NCBI RefSeq assembly: GCF_964340395.1 | Contig: NC_135559.1 | Span: forward strand, 9,270,259 to 9,334,258 | DNA length: 64,000 bases | From: Glandiceps talaboti | Taxonomy: Eukaryota > Hemichordata > Enteropneusta > Spengelidae | Direction: 5' to 3' | In this document: in pieces, positions 46,990-58,555 of the stretch | How positions within the stretch are numbered: the stretch's first letter is position 1 | Layout: each line of letters begins with the position of its first letter | Notes under the pieces: generated by a model | The model's input: only the letters and a program-made list of their open reading frames with translations | Databases searched by the model: none | What the model was told of the DNA's origin: nothing | Translations under genes and position numbers: made by a program

Positions 46990-47165
46990 CATCGGCTTGG
47001 GTAGCATGGTTGGTAGTGCATCTATCCAGAAATGGGAGGGTCCCAGGTTGGAGTCCTGGCACGATTCAGCAGGTTTTCTCCTTCCTTCCCTCTATTTGAA
47101 AAGTCCACCCAAACCGCAAGCCACAACATGGCGTAACCCAACACATACCCAGTTTACCTCATTGC
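46990..47165 (+). mobile_element. tRNA-derived SINE
   Basis: A-box-like TAGCATGGTTGG (47002-47013) and B-box-like GGTTGGAGTCC (47046-47056; one change from GGTTCGANNCC), at normal Pol III spacing. Then GATTCAGCAGGTTTTCTCCT, sharing GCAGGTTTTCTCC with the SINE at 36.2 kb. The 75-codon frame is incidental. Confidence 0.7.
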
Positions 47166-47194
47166 CAAATGTAGTATTATAGAGTCCTCAGCCA

Positions 47195-47270
47195 TCAGCC
47201 TGGGTAGTATGGTTAATAGTGCATTGGTTTAGTAATTGGAGGGTCTGTGGTTCCCATATTATCAGAGATT
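47195..47270 (+). repeat. Second, partial SINE head
   Basis: GCCTGGGTAGTATGGTTAAT, AGTGCATTGGTTTAGTAATT, GGAGGGTCTGTGGTTCCCAT parallels the first 65 bp of the SINE 200 bp upstream. The B box is degraded. Confidence 0.55.
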
Positions 47271-48000
47271 GTTGTTAATACACAGTCATATCCAAGTCTT
47301 TATATTTGACCCAGACCTCTCCACCTTCTCATTACAAATTTTACAGAAGTCACACAAAAGTAATTTAGGGAGTTTGGCTTCTACGAAGACTTGTCAATCA
47401 ATGTCTGGACAGTCTTGTCAAATATTCATTCCTGTCAAGAATATGATGTTATTGTCTATGAAATGATGGACACACTATACACTTGACCATAAATCATTAG
47501 GGGGCATACAAGGTGTTAAGGGTCAGTGCTGTTGGTGTATCTACAAAATGTGTATTCCCTTACACTTACAAGTATTTATTCATTGAATTATCCCCTTCTT
47601 TCTGACCTTGGATTGTTTTAGAGTTTCAAGATCATTCAACACTTTATTTGTTCATTTATTCCTTCTTTCTGTAAGTGAGTATTTCATATATTGATTGATT
47701 TATTGAACCCATATCCTCCCATCAATATTCGAGAGAGACACAGAATACATCATTTAGAAAGTGATTCCACAGAACATGGAGAGTGCCATATTTGCAAATA
47801 ACTTGATATTCTATATGTTGTAAAGTATTGATTAAGAATACAGACAAAAGTTGTGTTGACATGGTGATGACCCAGGTCACACTGTCCATCTGTTGCTGTT
47901 GCCATGGGAATACCCAGGGCAGTAAATCAACAGATTCAATGGCTGTATTTGAAAAGTTCACAAGTTGACGATAGCTATCATTCACTGCCGTGTGGTTTTG
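47271..48000. other. No gene seen
   Basis: Frames of 76 (plus) and 87 (minus) codons show no domain. Confidence 0.35.
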
Positions 48001-48004
48001 ACAG

Positions 48005-48153
48005 ATTCAGATAACGTTCAATCTTGTGTCTGTTTCGTGGCTTCTCAAGTACACGTAGCCATCTATTTTAACCAAGATAAAGTAGGCGAAAGACGACACA
48101 AGAGTGTTTTTATCTGCAACAGACTTGACCATGGAAGATCTAAATATATTTTG
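48005..48153 (+). CDS. Possible internal exon
   Basis: The acceptor-like GTGTGGTTTTGACAG ends at 48004. The frame stays open through SDNVQSCVCFVASQVHVAIY, FNQDKVGERRHKSVFICNR and LDHGRSKYIL. It then reaches two overlapping donor-like sequences (GTATGT at about 48154 and GTGAGT at about 48158). The stretch is richer in G+C and in CG dinucleotides than its surroundings, and the translation is balanced in charged and hydrophobic residues. It does not belong to any repeat seen here. I recognise no family. It may be an exon of a plus-strand gene spanning the window, or chance. Confidence 0.3.
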
Positions 48154-48251
48154 TATGTGAGTCTGATAACTTACCTAAATCTTACCATTATTTCTGTAAA
48201 CTCATAGACAGTTTATTTTGTACATTTTATGTGAATAATTTTCACTATTAA

Positions 48252-48354
48252 AGCGACCATATGGACGAGGATTGGGATATTTATTTTGGATTTTTAGTAT
48301 ACAAGATAATTTTATCATGGCGTCCTAAAAAGTTTGTTTTGTTTGTTTGTGTTT

Positions 48355-48425
<71 letters not shown>

Positions 48426-48445
48426 TTTGTGTATATGTGTGTGTG

Positions 48446-48479
<34 letters not shown>

Positions 48480-48650
48480 TGTGTGTGTTCTGTTTGTTTG
48501 TTTGTTTGTTTGTTTGATTGTGTAAAAAGCTTGTTTGTATGTGTAATAACAAAATTTTTACACATTTAGTAATTTTTTGCAATGTATTGAGTTACAAACA
48601 ACGACTTGGCATGTGTGTTGTTTCACATTTGATATGTCAAGTAAACGTGT
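48252..48650. mobile_element. F6 palindromic element with TG microsatellite in its centre
   Basis: TTAA at 48248-48251 precedes AGCGACCATATGGACGAGG, ATTGGGATATTTATTTTGGA, as in the element at 62338. (TG)n occupies about 48333-48490, then TTTG units to about 48515. The right arm resumes with TTTTTACACATTTAG, ATTGAGTTACAAACAACGAC, TTGGCATGTGTGTTG. The right terminus is not clear. Confidence 0.75.
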
Positions 48651-48654
48651 TTCC

Positions 48655-49530
48655 ATCTGAAGAAGCTCTCCTCACCCAAGTCAGTAACACCAAGACAAGT
48701 CTGTGAGCCAATAATCATTACAATCCCATACAAAATCTTAGATTTCAAAGAATGAAAAAGGCCCCTTAGCACATTACAACAAAGACATCGCGACGGGGAA
48801 AAAAAAACATGCAAAGTACAGTATTGTATCTGTACAAAAAGTAGGGCAAAGGACCACCTAAGTTTATAAGGTTAACAAGAAGGCATTTGGAAGACCAACT
48901 CAGGGAGCAGGTCTACTTTACGCAAATATTTTAAAAGATAAATGGTATAGGGAGTGAAGAGTCGAGTGCCAAGCTAGAGAAGAGGATTATTGTAGCTGTA
49001 TTGTTTTTATTTTCTAATTAATGGTTTGATGGCACCAGATAGTAGACAGTATGTATAAATTGTTTGGTTCTTTTCTTATTGAGTGTATAAGTAGTTGCCT
49101 GTTTGGGTTATAGAATAACGTTAAACGTGTAGTAGTTATGTGGTTTGTTTGACCCTACTTCATGTAAAGGGGGAACTATGTGCACAGATTTCATGCCGTA
49201 AGTGCAGAGAATACTAGTTGTAAGTAAGAGAAAGGCAGGCTCTTGGGACTAATTTGTTAGGGTGTTACATAAAAAATCTAGTGGCTGCCCATTGTTGTTT
49301 TTATTGTTGTTTTTGAGGTCTTACTTGGCATTGAAATTGTCTTAGCAGCTGTCTGGTCGTGGAGTTTTATCAAAGGACAGTCTGAAGCAGAAGATTTGAA
49401 ACGATTGGCAGGATTTGATTATCGTTGCTATATTTTTTTTCCCTTTTGAGTGAAGTGTTCTTTACAACAAAATACCACAGCTGATATGTAGCTAACAATG
49501 ATTTTGTAATGGTGATTTAGTAGGACTAAA
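48655..49530. other. No gene seen
   Basis: AGTAACACCAAGACAAGTCT at 48682 recurs twice at 60.0 kb. Nothing else is supported. Confidence 0.4.
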
Positions 49531-49534
49531 GGTA

Positions 49535-49685
49535 TTACCTGGGTTCCCAGAATTTTTACCAGGGTTCTCCACCAAAATTTGTAATACAAGATATTTAGAT
49601 ATCTACATATATATGCAAGATTTACCAGATTTCCGTTCTCTGTTACCAAGGTTACCCAACCCCAACAAAACATTGAAAAGAAAGT
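49535..49685 (+). repeat. F9 array
   Basis: CTGGGTTCCCAGAATTTTTA, CCAGGGTTCTCCACCAAAAT, CAAGATTTACCAGATTTCCG and CTGTTACCAAGGTTACCCAA. Confidence 0.65.
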
Positions 49686-50082
49686 TTTATAAAAAGTGTT
49701 TACATGTTGGGTACTTGGTGTTGTTTACATTGGAAACATGACCACCTAAGAGACCAATACTGTACAGTTAACTTGGCAAACTTGTAAAAAAGACCACTTA
49801 AGATGGTAGTTTTGAATGCCTTCTCATTCACTTGAATTCTTAAGTAGTGTGAATTTTATGTTCCAATATTCACGAAAATGAATTGTGATAATAGTTAAAA
49901 ACTAACCAAAACACTGATTTGATATAATTGTAACATCTGATGTATATAATTGGAAAATATTTCAGACTAACAAACCTTGCGTATATCATTATATGTGTCT
50001 TTTTTTGAAAACAAACACGATATACCTGGTATATATTTTTTTACTTCTAAAAAGTAAAGTGTTAGATTTGTGGAAAACTTTA

Positions 50083-50440
50083 AAGCTGTACTAGATACAA
50101 CTTGAATATTTATTGAAACTGTTTTGTGAGCTGTAATCATGATTTACTCATAATAACGTACACCCCTGAACAGGATTGAATCACCTGTGGGTAAACGTGT
50201 TCATGCAGATGTACACATAATATGGTACACTAAAATCAAACCAAATTGAATTTTGAGTCCATACCCAAAAATCAGCACCTCAGTGAGATCAAATTTTCAA
50301 CCTGTTTCTGTACTACTTATGGATACAGTTGAGCACTAAGAACATATATAATGTCTAATGATTGGTATTTTAATAATTTTCAGTGAATACATTGTGGTTG
50401 TCTGATTGGAAAATAATACTCTACTTACAGCAAGTGTGCC
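50083..50440 (+). mobile_element. F5 repeat
   Basis: Begins TTTAAAGCTGTACTAGATAC, continues CACCTGTGGGTAAACGTG, AATTGAATTTTGAGTCCATA, CCCAAAAATCAGCACCTCA and TTGGTATTTTAATAATTTTC to TTGTCTGATTGGAAAATAAT. The start is shared with 62.69 kb. Confidence 0.75.
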
Positions 50441-50559
50441 TTTAAGATTACAATTATCAATCGACCAGATATCCAAGGGAGTATAAATATGATGCAATTA
50501 AGAATGTATTGAGACACAAGTATGTAGCATATTGAAAGTTTTGCAAATGTATTATGTTT

Positions 50560-50830
50560 GCAAAAAAAATAAAAAAATAATTGTGTTTACGATAATATGG
50601 TCTCAGAAAATAGGGTAGGTACATGGCGGTCGAAATTTTATTTTATTTTATTTTTGTAAAATTTAATTTGATTGAATTTTTTAAATTTAATTTAGTTTTA
50701 TTTTATTTTTTTAAATTTCATTTGATTTAATTTTTTAAAGTTAATTTTAATTTAATTCTAAAAAATAAAATAAAATAAAATTTTACCTTTTAATTGTTTT
50801 TATTTATGAAAAATATTGCCTCGCCCCAAA
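50560..50830 (-). mobile_element. F3 end fragment with AT-rich expansion
   Basis: AATTGTGTTTACGATAATAT, GGTCTCAGAAAATAGGGTAG and GT parallels 5.01 kb. It is followed by about 150 bp of ATTTTATTTT/AAATTTAATTT simple sequence whose end (AAAATAAAATAAAATTTTA) is complementary to its start, so it could fold back. Confidence 0.55.
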
Positions 50831-51344
50831 AAAGTAAACAAAATGTCGGTCAGAATACCCTTCTGATACTTAGATGAAATATGTACAGACATCATTGGGG
50901 AAAGAAAGCAAACGTGCATGGCGGTCAAGAAGACAGATATGTTCTTATTTTTTTGTTTTAAATGTTAGTCGGCGAGTTCAACTAGGGGCTCAGTTCATTG
51001 GAAATGCTCAATTTTTTTAAATTTTGCCTAATTTGATAATTTGTTAACTTATAAAAATAACTCAAATATCTGTCTTTGATTTGATAGTTTGACCATGGTT
51101 TGACGTTGAAAGATAGTTTAACTGGTCAATTACTACAAATGGGTCATTCGTGTTTTACAATTCTAGCGACGTCTTTGAACTCTGCACTCATACAAATCAC
51201 ATACTTATGGTACAAAATGTAGATATTCTACAGTTTTCTCCCAAGTGACTTGTGATTGTTAGAATGCAGATCAGAAACCCCTAAGGGTATGTTTTATTGA
51301 AGTTTTTACTTGCAGCGTTGAAGCCGATTTAGCCAATCTTAGTA

Positions 51345-51750
51345 TGTTGTCTGAATGATATGACAACCCGATGACGCGTGAGTACCAGTTTGGCGTACTA
51401 GGGGCATTTTGACGACTGTTCTCTGTAGCCGGCCATGAGCATACAAAATGTGCAACAGAAAACAATCCAGTGCACAAGTACAAATACTCCTGAGTACCCA
51501 CACTGGCATTTATGTGTTGTTAGGCTGTGTTATATTACATGTATATGCTTTTCTCCGAAGCAGCAAATTCTGTACAAACCCCCCCCCCCCCCCCCCCCCA
51601 ACTTCGTTCACATGATTTTCTGTACATGGAATAATTGTATGTTCATTTGCATATAACTTATAAGTATGCAATGATGTTTTCAGTATCACATTACAACTTG
51701 CAAATACAACTAGTATGCATTTACATGTATACACTGGTGCAAGGTTTCAC
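51345..51750 (+). mobile_element. F4 repeat with poly(C)
   Basis: CCCGATGACGCGTGAGTACC, TTGGCGTACTAGGGGCATTT, AGTACCCACACTGGCATTTA. A C20 tract at about 51580-51599 replaces the usual middle. One octamer ATTTGCAT remains at 51645-51652; the second is mutated. It ends CAAATACAACTAGTATGCAT. Confidence 0.8.
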
Positions 51751-51894
51751 TGCCACATATGCGAAGATAATAATTATAGCATGCACACACCGAGATTTGT
51801 ATGCGTTCAACGGAAAATACGGGAGAGGTTTTTGCCGATTGTTCTATGTCATACATTGTAGATCATGACAACACGTGTCCAGACTTTGACAAGT

Positions 51895-52215
51895 TGGTGA
51901 CTCAGTCTTAGCTTCGACTACACGTACATGTAGCTGATAGCTTTTTTTCAATGCTTCAACACCTTGGCGTATTGTGTGTCTCCTTCAATGTGTTGATGCT
52001 GTGGGTTTAGCTTGCGTTTTGTTGGTTTTGACAAATTGTCACTTTGTCTCCTGGCTTCGATGACTGACACTTTGCGTCAAGTGTACCACTGCTTTGAACA
52101 ACAACTCAACGTGCTGTGTATTGTTGGGTGCAATATATTAACACTGTGTTTTGCAGCTTTGATGATGTGAAGTTTTGTATCAGAAAACATATTTTCCATA
52201 TTGTGTCTGTCTTCA
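51895..52215 (+). repeat. Diverged tandem units, about 120 bp
   Basis: TTGACAAGTTGGTGACTCAG, TCTTAGCTTCGACTACACG; later TTGACAAATTGTCACTTTGT, CTCCTGGCTTCGATGACTG; then TTTTGCAGCTTTGATGATG. Weak similarity, probably an old array. Confidence 0.4.
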
Positions 52216-52489
52216 GACAAAATATTTTCCATGACCCTTGGGTTGGTTACTAGTTTCTTTTCCAGTTTCTGACATTGTTGGAACTAGGAAATCAGTGTAA
52301 ACTGGTAGATGTCTCTAATGCATGTTAAAATTTTGAGCCTTCCAAAATGATGAGCTGAATAAGTTTGTTGTCTAGATTCAACAAGGTGAAAATAATAGCA
52401 AAAGTCATCTTTGATATTAAAATCTGAATTATGTTTGTAAGACTACCAAGAAATTGAATACCAACTACCATCAATTTAAAAGAAATATT

Positions 52490-52738
52490 ATACCATGCAC
52501 AAGCCAAGATATTATTTTTGAACAGAAATTAACAATAATATACCCCGGGTTGTTCTACATGTACGTCACAACAACCTGTGCCTATGTCACTGCTTCCATG
52601 GTGCTCGAAATATGAATCAAATGTTCCAAATCGCCCCACCCCCCACCCTCGATTTTCCATGAATTATGCTTGAGGAGGCATAATTACATTATTCCATTAT
52701 ATTTTGTGTTCTATTCCTTGGTATATTCTGTAGTGATG
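52490..52738 (+). mobile_element. F1 element flank, palindrome decayed
   Basis: ACCATGCACAAGCCAAGATA, GAACAGAAATTAAC, TATACCCCGGGTTGTTCTAC, CCTATGTCACTGCTTCCATG and ATGAATCAAATGTTCCAAAT match the flank at 44.55 kb. The foldback part is reduced to ATTACATTATTCC-like traces. Confidence 0.65.
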
Positions 52739-52839
52739 TTAGTGAAGGTGTTCTGTACAGAGTAACAATATTGTAATAAAACTAAGTTGAATTGAAATAC
52801 TTAATCATTAATGATGTAAGTTTATTTCAAAGGGAAAGT

Positions 52840-52886
52840 CAGAGACAGACAGACATATAATGACAGACAGACAGACAGATACACAC

Positions 52887-52923
<37 letters not shown>

Positions 52924-52960
52924 GACAAACAGTCAGACAGACACAGACAGACAGACTGAC
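52840..52960. repeat. (GACA)n microsatellite
   Basis: GACA units with GATA, CACA and GAGA variants. Confidence 0.95.
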
Positions 52961-52964
52961 TTAC

Positions 52965-53890
52965 AAAAACAGGCTGACAATGGAGACACAGAGACAGAGC
53001 TAAGCATAATAGAAGACAGATTAAGAAGCAATAGAGCGATAGGGATTTGATTGTCTTCCTGATATCCATGTGTGTTTATAATGAGAAATATTATCAGTGA
53101 CCTTTTAGAGGCATCTGTGACCTTTTCTCTCTCTGTAATAGAAGTGATCTATGTAAAGACATCATAAATCTATGCCCAGTGTATGAGATTGATTTGTACA
53201 AGAAACTGATATTTGAAAAGGAACATGTTTTTTTCTTCTCCGATAATGGGAAGTCTGTTCCACCCCTTTCAATCAGTTGATGTCAGAACTTGTCAAATGA
53301 AATACAATGAAGTTTCTTACTGGTACACTCATTAAAATTAATCAATATTAGAGGACCTAGTGACTGCCAAGATGCTTCTATTAGAGAGTGAATGACTGAT
53401 AATGGATGAAAAAAACAACCTAGATGCGAGCTGTGGTTGCTAGGTAACAAAGCTGTAGATTATGGGTAAAGATGGAGCCATCATATAGATGTCGTGTTAT
53501 GATGCAGACAGCTTTCGCCTTGAATTATTTGGCCATCGTTTACACAATGTTTCTGTTAACGTCATAGGGTCTTACAAATTTACACAACAAAACAAGTACA
53601 CGTAACAGACATTGTACATCGTAGCGTGGAGATAGTCCAAATTACGGGCAGGATAAAGATCTTTTCGTTAGATTTTGATAAAAACGTAACTTACATTTAA
53701 GTAATGTTTACAGAGTTAATCGTTATTTCTTAATGAAAGTAAATGACATTGTATTATTTGTATCACTTAAGGATATGTCTAGAAAAGTGCAGGAGATGGC
53801 TACACTAAACCTCAAAACAATTCGTATCCTGTATACAGATCTGTATCATTTGTACTCAGAACTTCTTTTTTCTCAATAGCTATTTTTTTT
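52965..53890. other. No gene seen
   Basis: Nothing supported. Confidence 0.4.
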
Positions 53891-53894
53891 CAAA

Positions 53895-54405
53895 TTTCTA
53901 GTGAATATTTGTTAGGTACAATAACATACTATATCACACACCATGTACAGTGTTGCATCACATGTGAGTACACATATTTTTGTAGCACTATACATGATAA
54001 ATCAAATCAAATAAAAACTGATTTTTGGGTCCGTACCCAAAAAACAGCGCCCTCAATGGTGATCATGATTTCAACATGTGTCTGTACTGCTTATGGGTAA
54101 TATTGGCCTTTGATTAACATATACAATGTCTAATTATTGGTATTTTAACAATTTTCAGTGAATAAATTGTGGTTGATCGAAAAATGATATTCCAGTTACA
54201 ACTAGTTCAGTTTGAACATGGTGACAGATTCAAAACCGAACTTTCTCTTAAGATTTCAACTTGTCACTACACTATCTACAGATAATATGGACTACTAATC
54301 AACAGATACAATGTCTTTTTGTAAGTAATTGACTAATTTTTAGCAAATATATGTTAAGATTAATATTGGATTTTAGAAAATATCCCAGTTGCAGGTTTAA
54401 AGGTC
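53895..54405 (+). mobile_element. F5 repeat, long copy
   Basis: ACACATATTTTTGTAGCACT, CTGATTTTTGGGTCCGTACC, CAAAAAACAGCGCCCTCAAT, GATCATGATTTCAACATG, then the second part TTAAGATTTCAACTTG, CTACAGATAATATGGAC and AATGTCTTTTTGTAAG, also present at 63.08-63.23 kb. Confidence 0.8.
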
Positions 54406-54409
54406 CAGA

Positions 54410-56265
54410 TTCAATATCTGCCGTAAACAGTCATTTTCACTGGGGGTCGCCGTTTGACATTCAGTAACGTTGTGAGTTTTGTCTAATTCTGCTGTAGAGT
54501 CTAGAGAGTATCATTTTACCAGTTTGAAGAAATAGAGGGTCAGTCAGATCATGAAAATTAACTAAGGCTATCTGAAGTAGAAAAAAAAAATATTTATGAC
54601 AAACATAGTGGTTCCAGTGACAGCCATTGTGGTTGGAGTTTTACAGTTTAATAAGGCTTTATATGCAGGAAAGGTGTGTTGTTACAGCCATACATACTTG
54701 AGTTTGAAAAAACAGTAGAGATATTGATGCAATTTGAATGAAAACATTTACCTGAATATATGTATGCGTATTATGTCAAAGATGACAGTAACAGTCATCA
54801 CTTAATCTGAAGTTATGTAAATTAGATTTTAAACAAGTGATGTAAACAGGAATTTATCGAAAAAGTGGACGGCGAAACTGAGAAAATCGATATATCCGCT
54901 GATAATGTCTTTTGAATCAATGTAGCATTCTCAGAAATTCATTATTGTAGTGTTCTGATGAAGATGTTTTAGCAGTTACGAACTTAGAAATCGATAGAAA
55001 TTGCATTGTATTGAAAACACATCTGTGTACTTGAGAACGGGGAAAAAACCTTTCCATATGAATGATAAAAAGTACTTCACACAAGTCGGTTTCTATGCAA
55101 ATTGACAAGAAATCTAATACACAAGAATGTATGAGAAGAAAAATCACATGAGATTTTCTTGTTAGTAGCTTTGTTAAGGGGTTTTCATTTCGAATTCTAT
55201 GCCTGTTTGGGCTTAGAAACGTGGGTTGAATAATCAGAATTGGGCCTGACATCTAGTTTTCCAAATGTCATTTGTATATTTGGAAAAGAAAGATTTGATA
55301 TGATATGCGTACATGTATTTGCATAGAATTCAAATGTAATGCACAAAGGATACGAGTAAAGAATACATGCATATACTTTGATTTTTTTTTTTTAGATTCA
55401 GTTGACTGTCTACACACCCCTTAAGTATATCTTTTCACTCTGTTTATTACAAATTTGTGAATACGTGTTTTCTAGTTTTTCACAAGATTGCAGTTTCAAT
55501 ATATGTAGTACTATATGTAATATGATATGATGGGCAAACAGCTTTCATCTCTGAGAGAGAAGAGTATATTTACATTAATATACAAGTTCCTCATACATTT
55601 TATTATGTTTCTGTGTCGACCTAGAGTGACCCTATTTTTTTTGCTCATTACATTGTCATATCAACTATGGGGCCGGACGACAGTCAGTCGATTTAAAAAA
55701 AAAAGTAAAAAAAAAAATTTCTTCATGTTTTCTTGCGTACTGAACTTCATTCTTGCACAATACGCTGAATATTCACTTTTCGGTAATCTGGTAAACCATA
55801 CAGCCATTGCTTCTCCTCTAAAACTCTCCCACCTACTTGAATAACTTCCGTTATGAAAGAAATGGCACTGTCGCTGCTGCCATGACTGTAGGTGATGTCA
55901 GCAGTCCAGACACGTACTTATTCTTGCCAGAGAGGGCAGTGTTCCACAAAATATTAGAGGTGGGCGAAAATTTAAAATAAATTATTTTATGTTGGAACTG
56001 AAAATTTGCTTTGGATGTGTGCACGAGCTACATGTATGCAGCCTACAACTTTGTGCACCAGTGTTTGAGTCATGTGTATGTCATTGGCCAATCAGCAACC
56101 TGATAGTACGACTTTACTTGAGAGGTCAAGGGTAAATTGTCAAGTACTGTGTTTTGTCCATATTTCATGACAGTTGTATGAAACAAGTCTCCAAAATGTA
56201 CACCGTCCCGTGAAATACTTGACAATATTGATCGTAGGTTTTATTACGACTAGTACTACTAGTGT
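54410..56265. other. No gene supported
   Basis: A 111-codon minus frame (54917-55252) is the longest frame outside repeats in this part. It is rich in Ile, Phe and Ser, has no recognised domain and no strong splice context. A 105-codon plus frame (55527-55844) is likewise unconvincing. Confidence 0.35.
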
Positions 56266-56267
56266 AG

Positions 56268-56595
56268 ATACATGATGTGGTATCACATAATCTTTTCACC
56301 CTGTCCAGCTCCAGGAAAGTCATGAACCAAAAGTTGTTTATGCAAATGAGTAAACCCCCAAAAGTTACAATGATGTAAACAATTGTATAAGTCAGGCCAT
56401 ACCATATTTGGACATTATGTAAATGCCCCAAAACACACCAACTTACCATTGGGCAGAATTCTGTGATTGATTAAACAAAGAAATGATGTTAATTACTGCG
56501 TGGGTGGCTTTGGTCAAATTTGAAATTTTATCACAGGATCTCATTGAGCGAGACGTAAAGAGAGATCTTGAGATTTGATGCACGGATAGTCAGTA
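56268..56595 (-). mobile_element. F8 element, inverted relative to 44.07 kb
   Basis: On the minus strand: GCATCAAATCTCAAGATCTC, CAGTAATTAACATCATTTC, AATCACAGAATTCTGCCC, TTACATAATGTCCAAATATG, GGGGGTTTACTCATTTGCAT and AACTTTTGGTTCATGACTTT. Alignable over about 300 bp. Confidence 0.75.
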
Positions 56596-56599
56596 GACT

Positions 56600-57055
56600 A
56601 AGCTTCTATGAACTGAACAGAGGGATTGCATGTAGTTTCCAGTAATTGTTGTTTTCAAGGCAAATCCCTGTAGAATTAATTACTATCTTGTCAAATATCC
56701 CATGACTCCAATTCTATTCAGACAAATTATACCAAGCTTGCAATTACTGTCAATCTACCCTTGTTTGTAATATTTACTTTAATGAGTAAGAATGCTTCAT
56801 CAGGTGAAGTGTTCATCATTTTTTTGTCCATGCCGAAACCGTCATCCATTTTGATCCAATGCGTACTTCTCAAGTTATTTGTATTAAGAGGCTTGCAAAT
56901 TACACATTCAGCCTCTAATAACCCTTGTTTGTGATATTTAGTGTAGGTATTTAAAGATAAATTGCTTCTTGCAGTGAAATGAGTCCACTTCTATTACATT
57001 TGACAGCAAGTAAATAAACTTGAGGATTTATCCATTGCAATAACCAGTCTCATTA
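56600..57055. other. No gene seen
   Basis: Two loosely similar stretches (CTTGCAATTACTGTCAATCT near 56738; CTTGCAAATTACACATTCAG near 56892), each followed by ACCCTTGTTTGT, may be an old duplication. Nothing else. Confidence 0.4.
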
Positions 57056-58555
57056 CACTTCCTATCTATACTGCTAGCACCTGTCATCAGTAACTGTCAA
57101 GGCCATTTCCAAGCCAACCAATTTGTTTTCTTCAAACAACTCTTGACTGAACCTTTGGTTTGAAGGGCTACAAGCTGAGTTTGTATGGTTTTTTGGGATG
57201 TAATCCCCCACCCCTCCCCTGCATATTCTACTTACCTATCAATGTGTACTTAATCATCACTCGCAATTGACTGAACTCAAACCTGGTATTAGGATTTAAC
57301 TTATAAATGATCCGATGACATAATTTATTTATACAAGTCATGTATATATCAAAAAATGTACAGGCACTCTCTACTATACAATCAACAATTCTAAAAATGA
57401 CAACACAAGTTGTAATGTTAAAAAAAGCATGCATCGACATTAACATTATACTAGAATAGTTTCAATGATGTTCTATTTAAGTATTTTCACTTGAGTAAAA
57501 AGGTTATAAACTCAGCTTGTGCCACTTTAAGGAACCATAACCTTTGTATCCATGGTGTTGTATTTGTGTGAGCAGTAGTTAGTCTCTGTTATCCAGACTC
57601 CTCGTTGTTTGGGGCTACACCTGCGTAGCGAGAGTTGGGGATATTACAACATCAGTGATTGTTACAAGATGGCTGCATAGAGAGACTGACCCACAACATG
57701 ACCTCTGTAATAAAATCACATGGTAGCAACTCTTGCTAAGCATATATATATACTTTTGGTTAATCTCCTAACAAAGATGGTTTTCAAATGCTGATTGGTA
57801 CATTTATAACTTTCATCTGTGTCTGTGCAGGTTTTCTCAAAGTCATGTTTGACTTATCATCTGTGTATACGTACTTGTTTCAGTTTCCATAGCCTTCAAT
57901 TACCACATCAATGGTGACTCTCATCTGTGTCTGCCAAGGACTTCTCAAAATAACTCCTGACGTATCATCTGTGTACCTGTACTTAATCTGTTTCCGAGGC
58001 AACCAATTCGTATTCTCAAAATCTCTCATGATGTTTCATCTGAGCCCAAATTTGTATTTATTATCTACATGTACGGTCCATGGACATTGATTAGTTCCTA
58101 CGAACTATTTCCATGGCCCTCACCAGAAATGTTTTATCCGTTGCTTTCAAAGTTTGTGTATATATTTTTCTCTTCTGGTGGAATAAATTTCAATTCAATT
58201 CAATTCAATCTGTGTATACTGTACATGTGTTTTCAGGTTCTTAGCCTTCACATATACACGTCGTATACAAACTGTTGTTTCCTTTCAAACTCGTTTTCGA
58301 AGCAACCGATATGTTTTATCAAAAGAATTTGTGACTTACAATGTATCAATTATATATACCTATGATATTTTCAGATGCATGTAGCCTTTGCATCAATGAT
58401 AGCTTTCCTTTGTGTCTGCCCAGGTCGTTTTTGACGAAACCAATTTTGCATCAATGATAGCTTTCCTTTGTGTCTGTTCAGGTCATTTTAGACTTGAACT
58501 AATTTATGTACTCCAACAAGCTATGACTTATCATCAGTGTACCTACTTTATAATA

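Noticed and set aside
54917-55252. 111-codon minus frame as a possible gene
   Set aside because: Compositionally like the AT-rich background; no domain, no splice signals, no repeat explanation. Left as chance.
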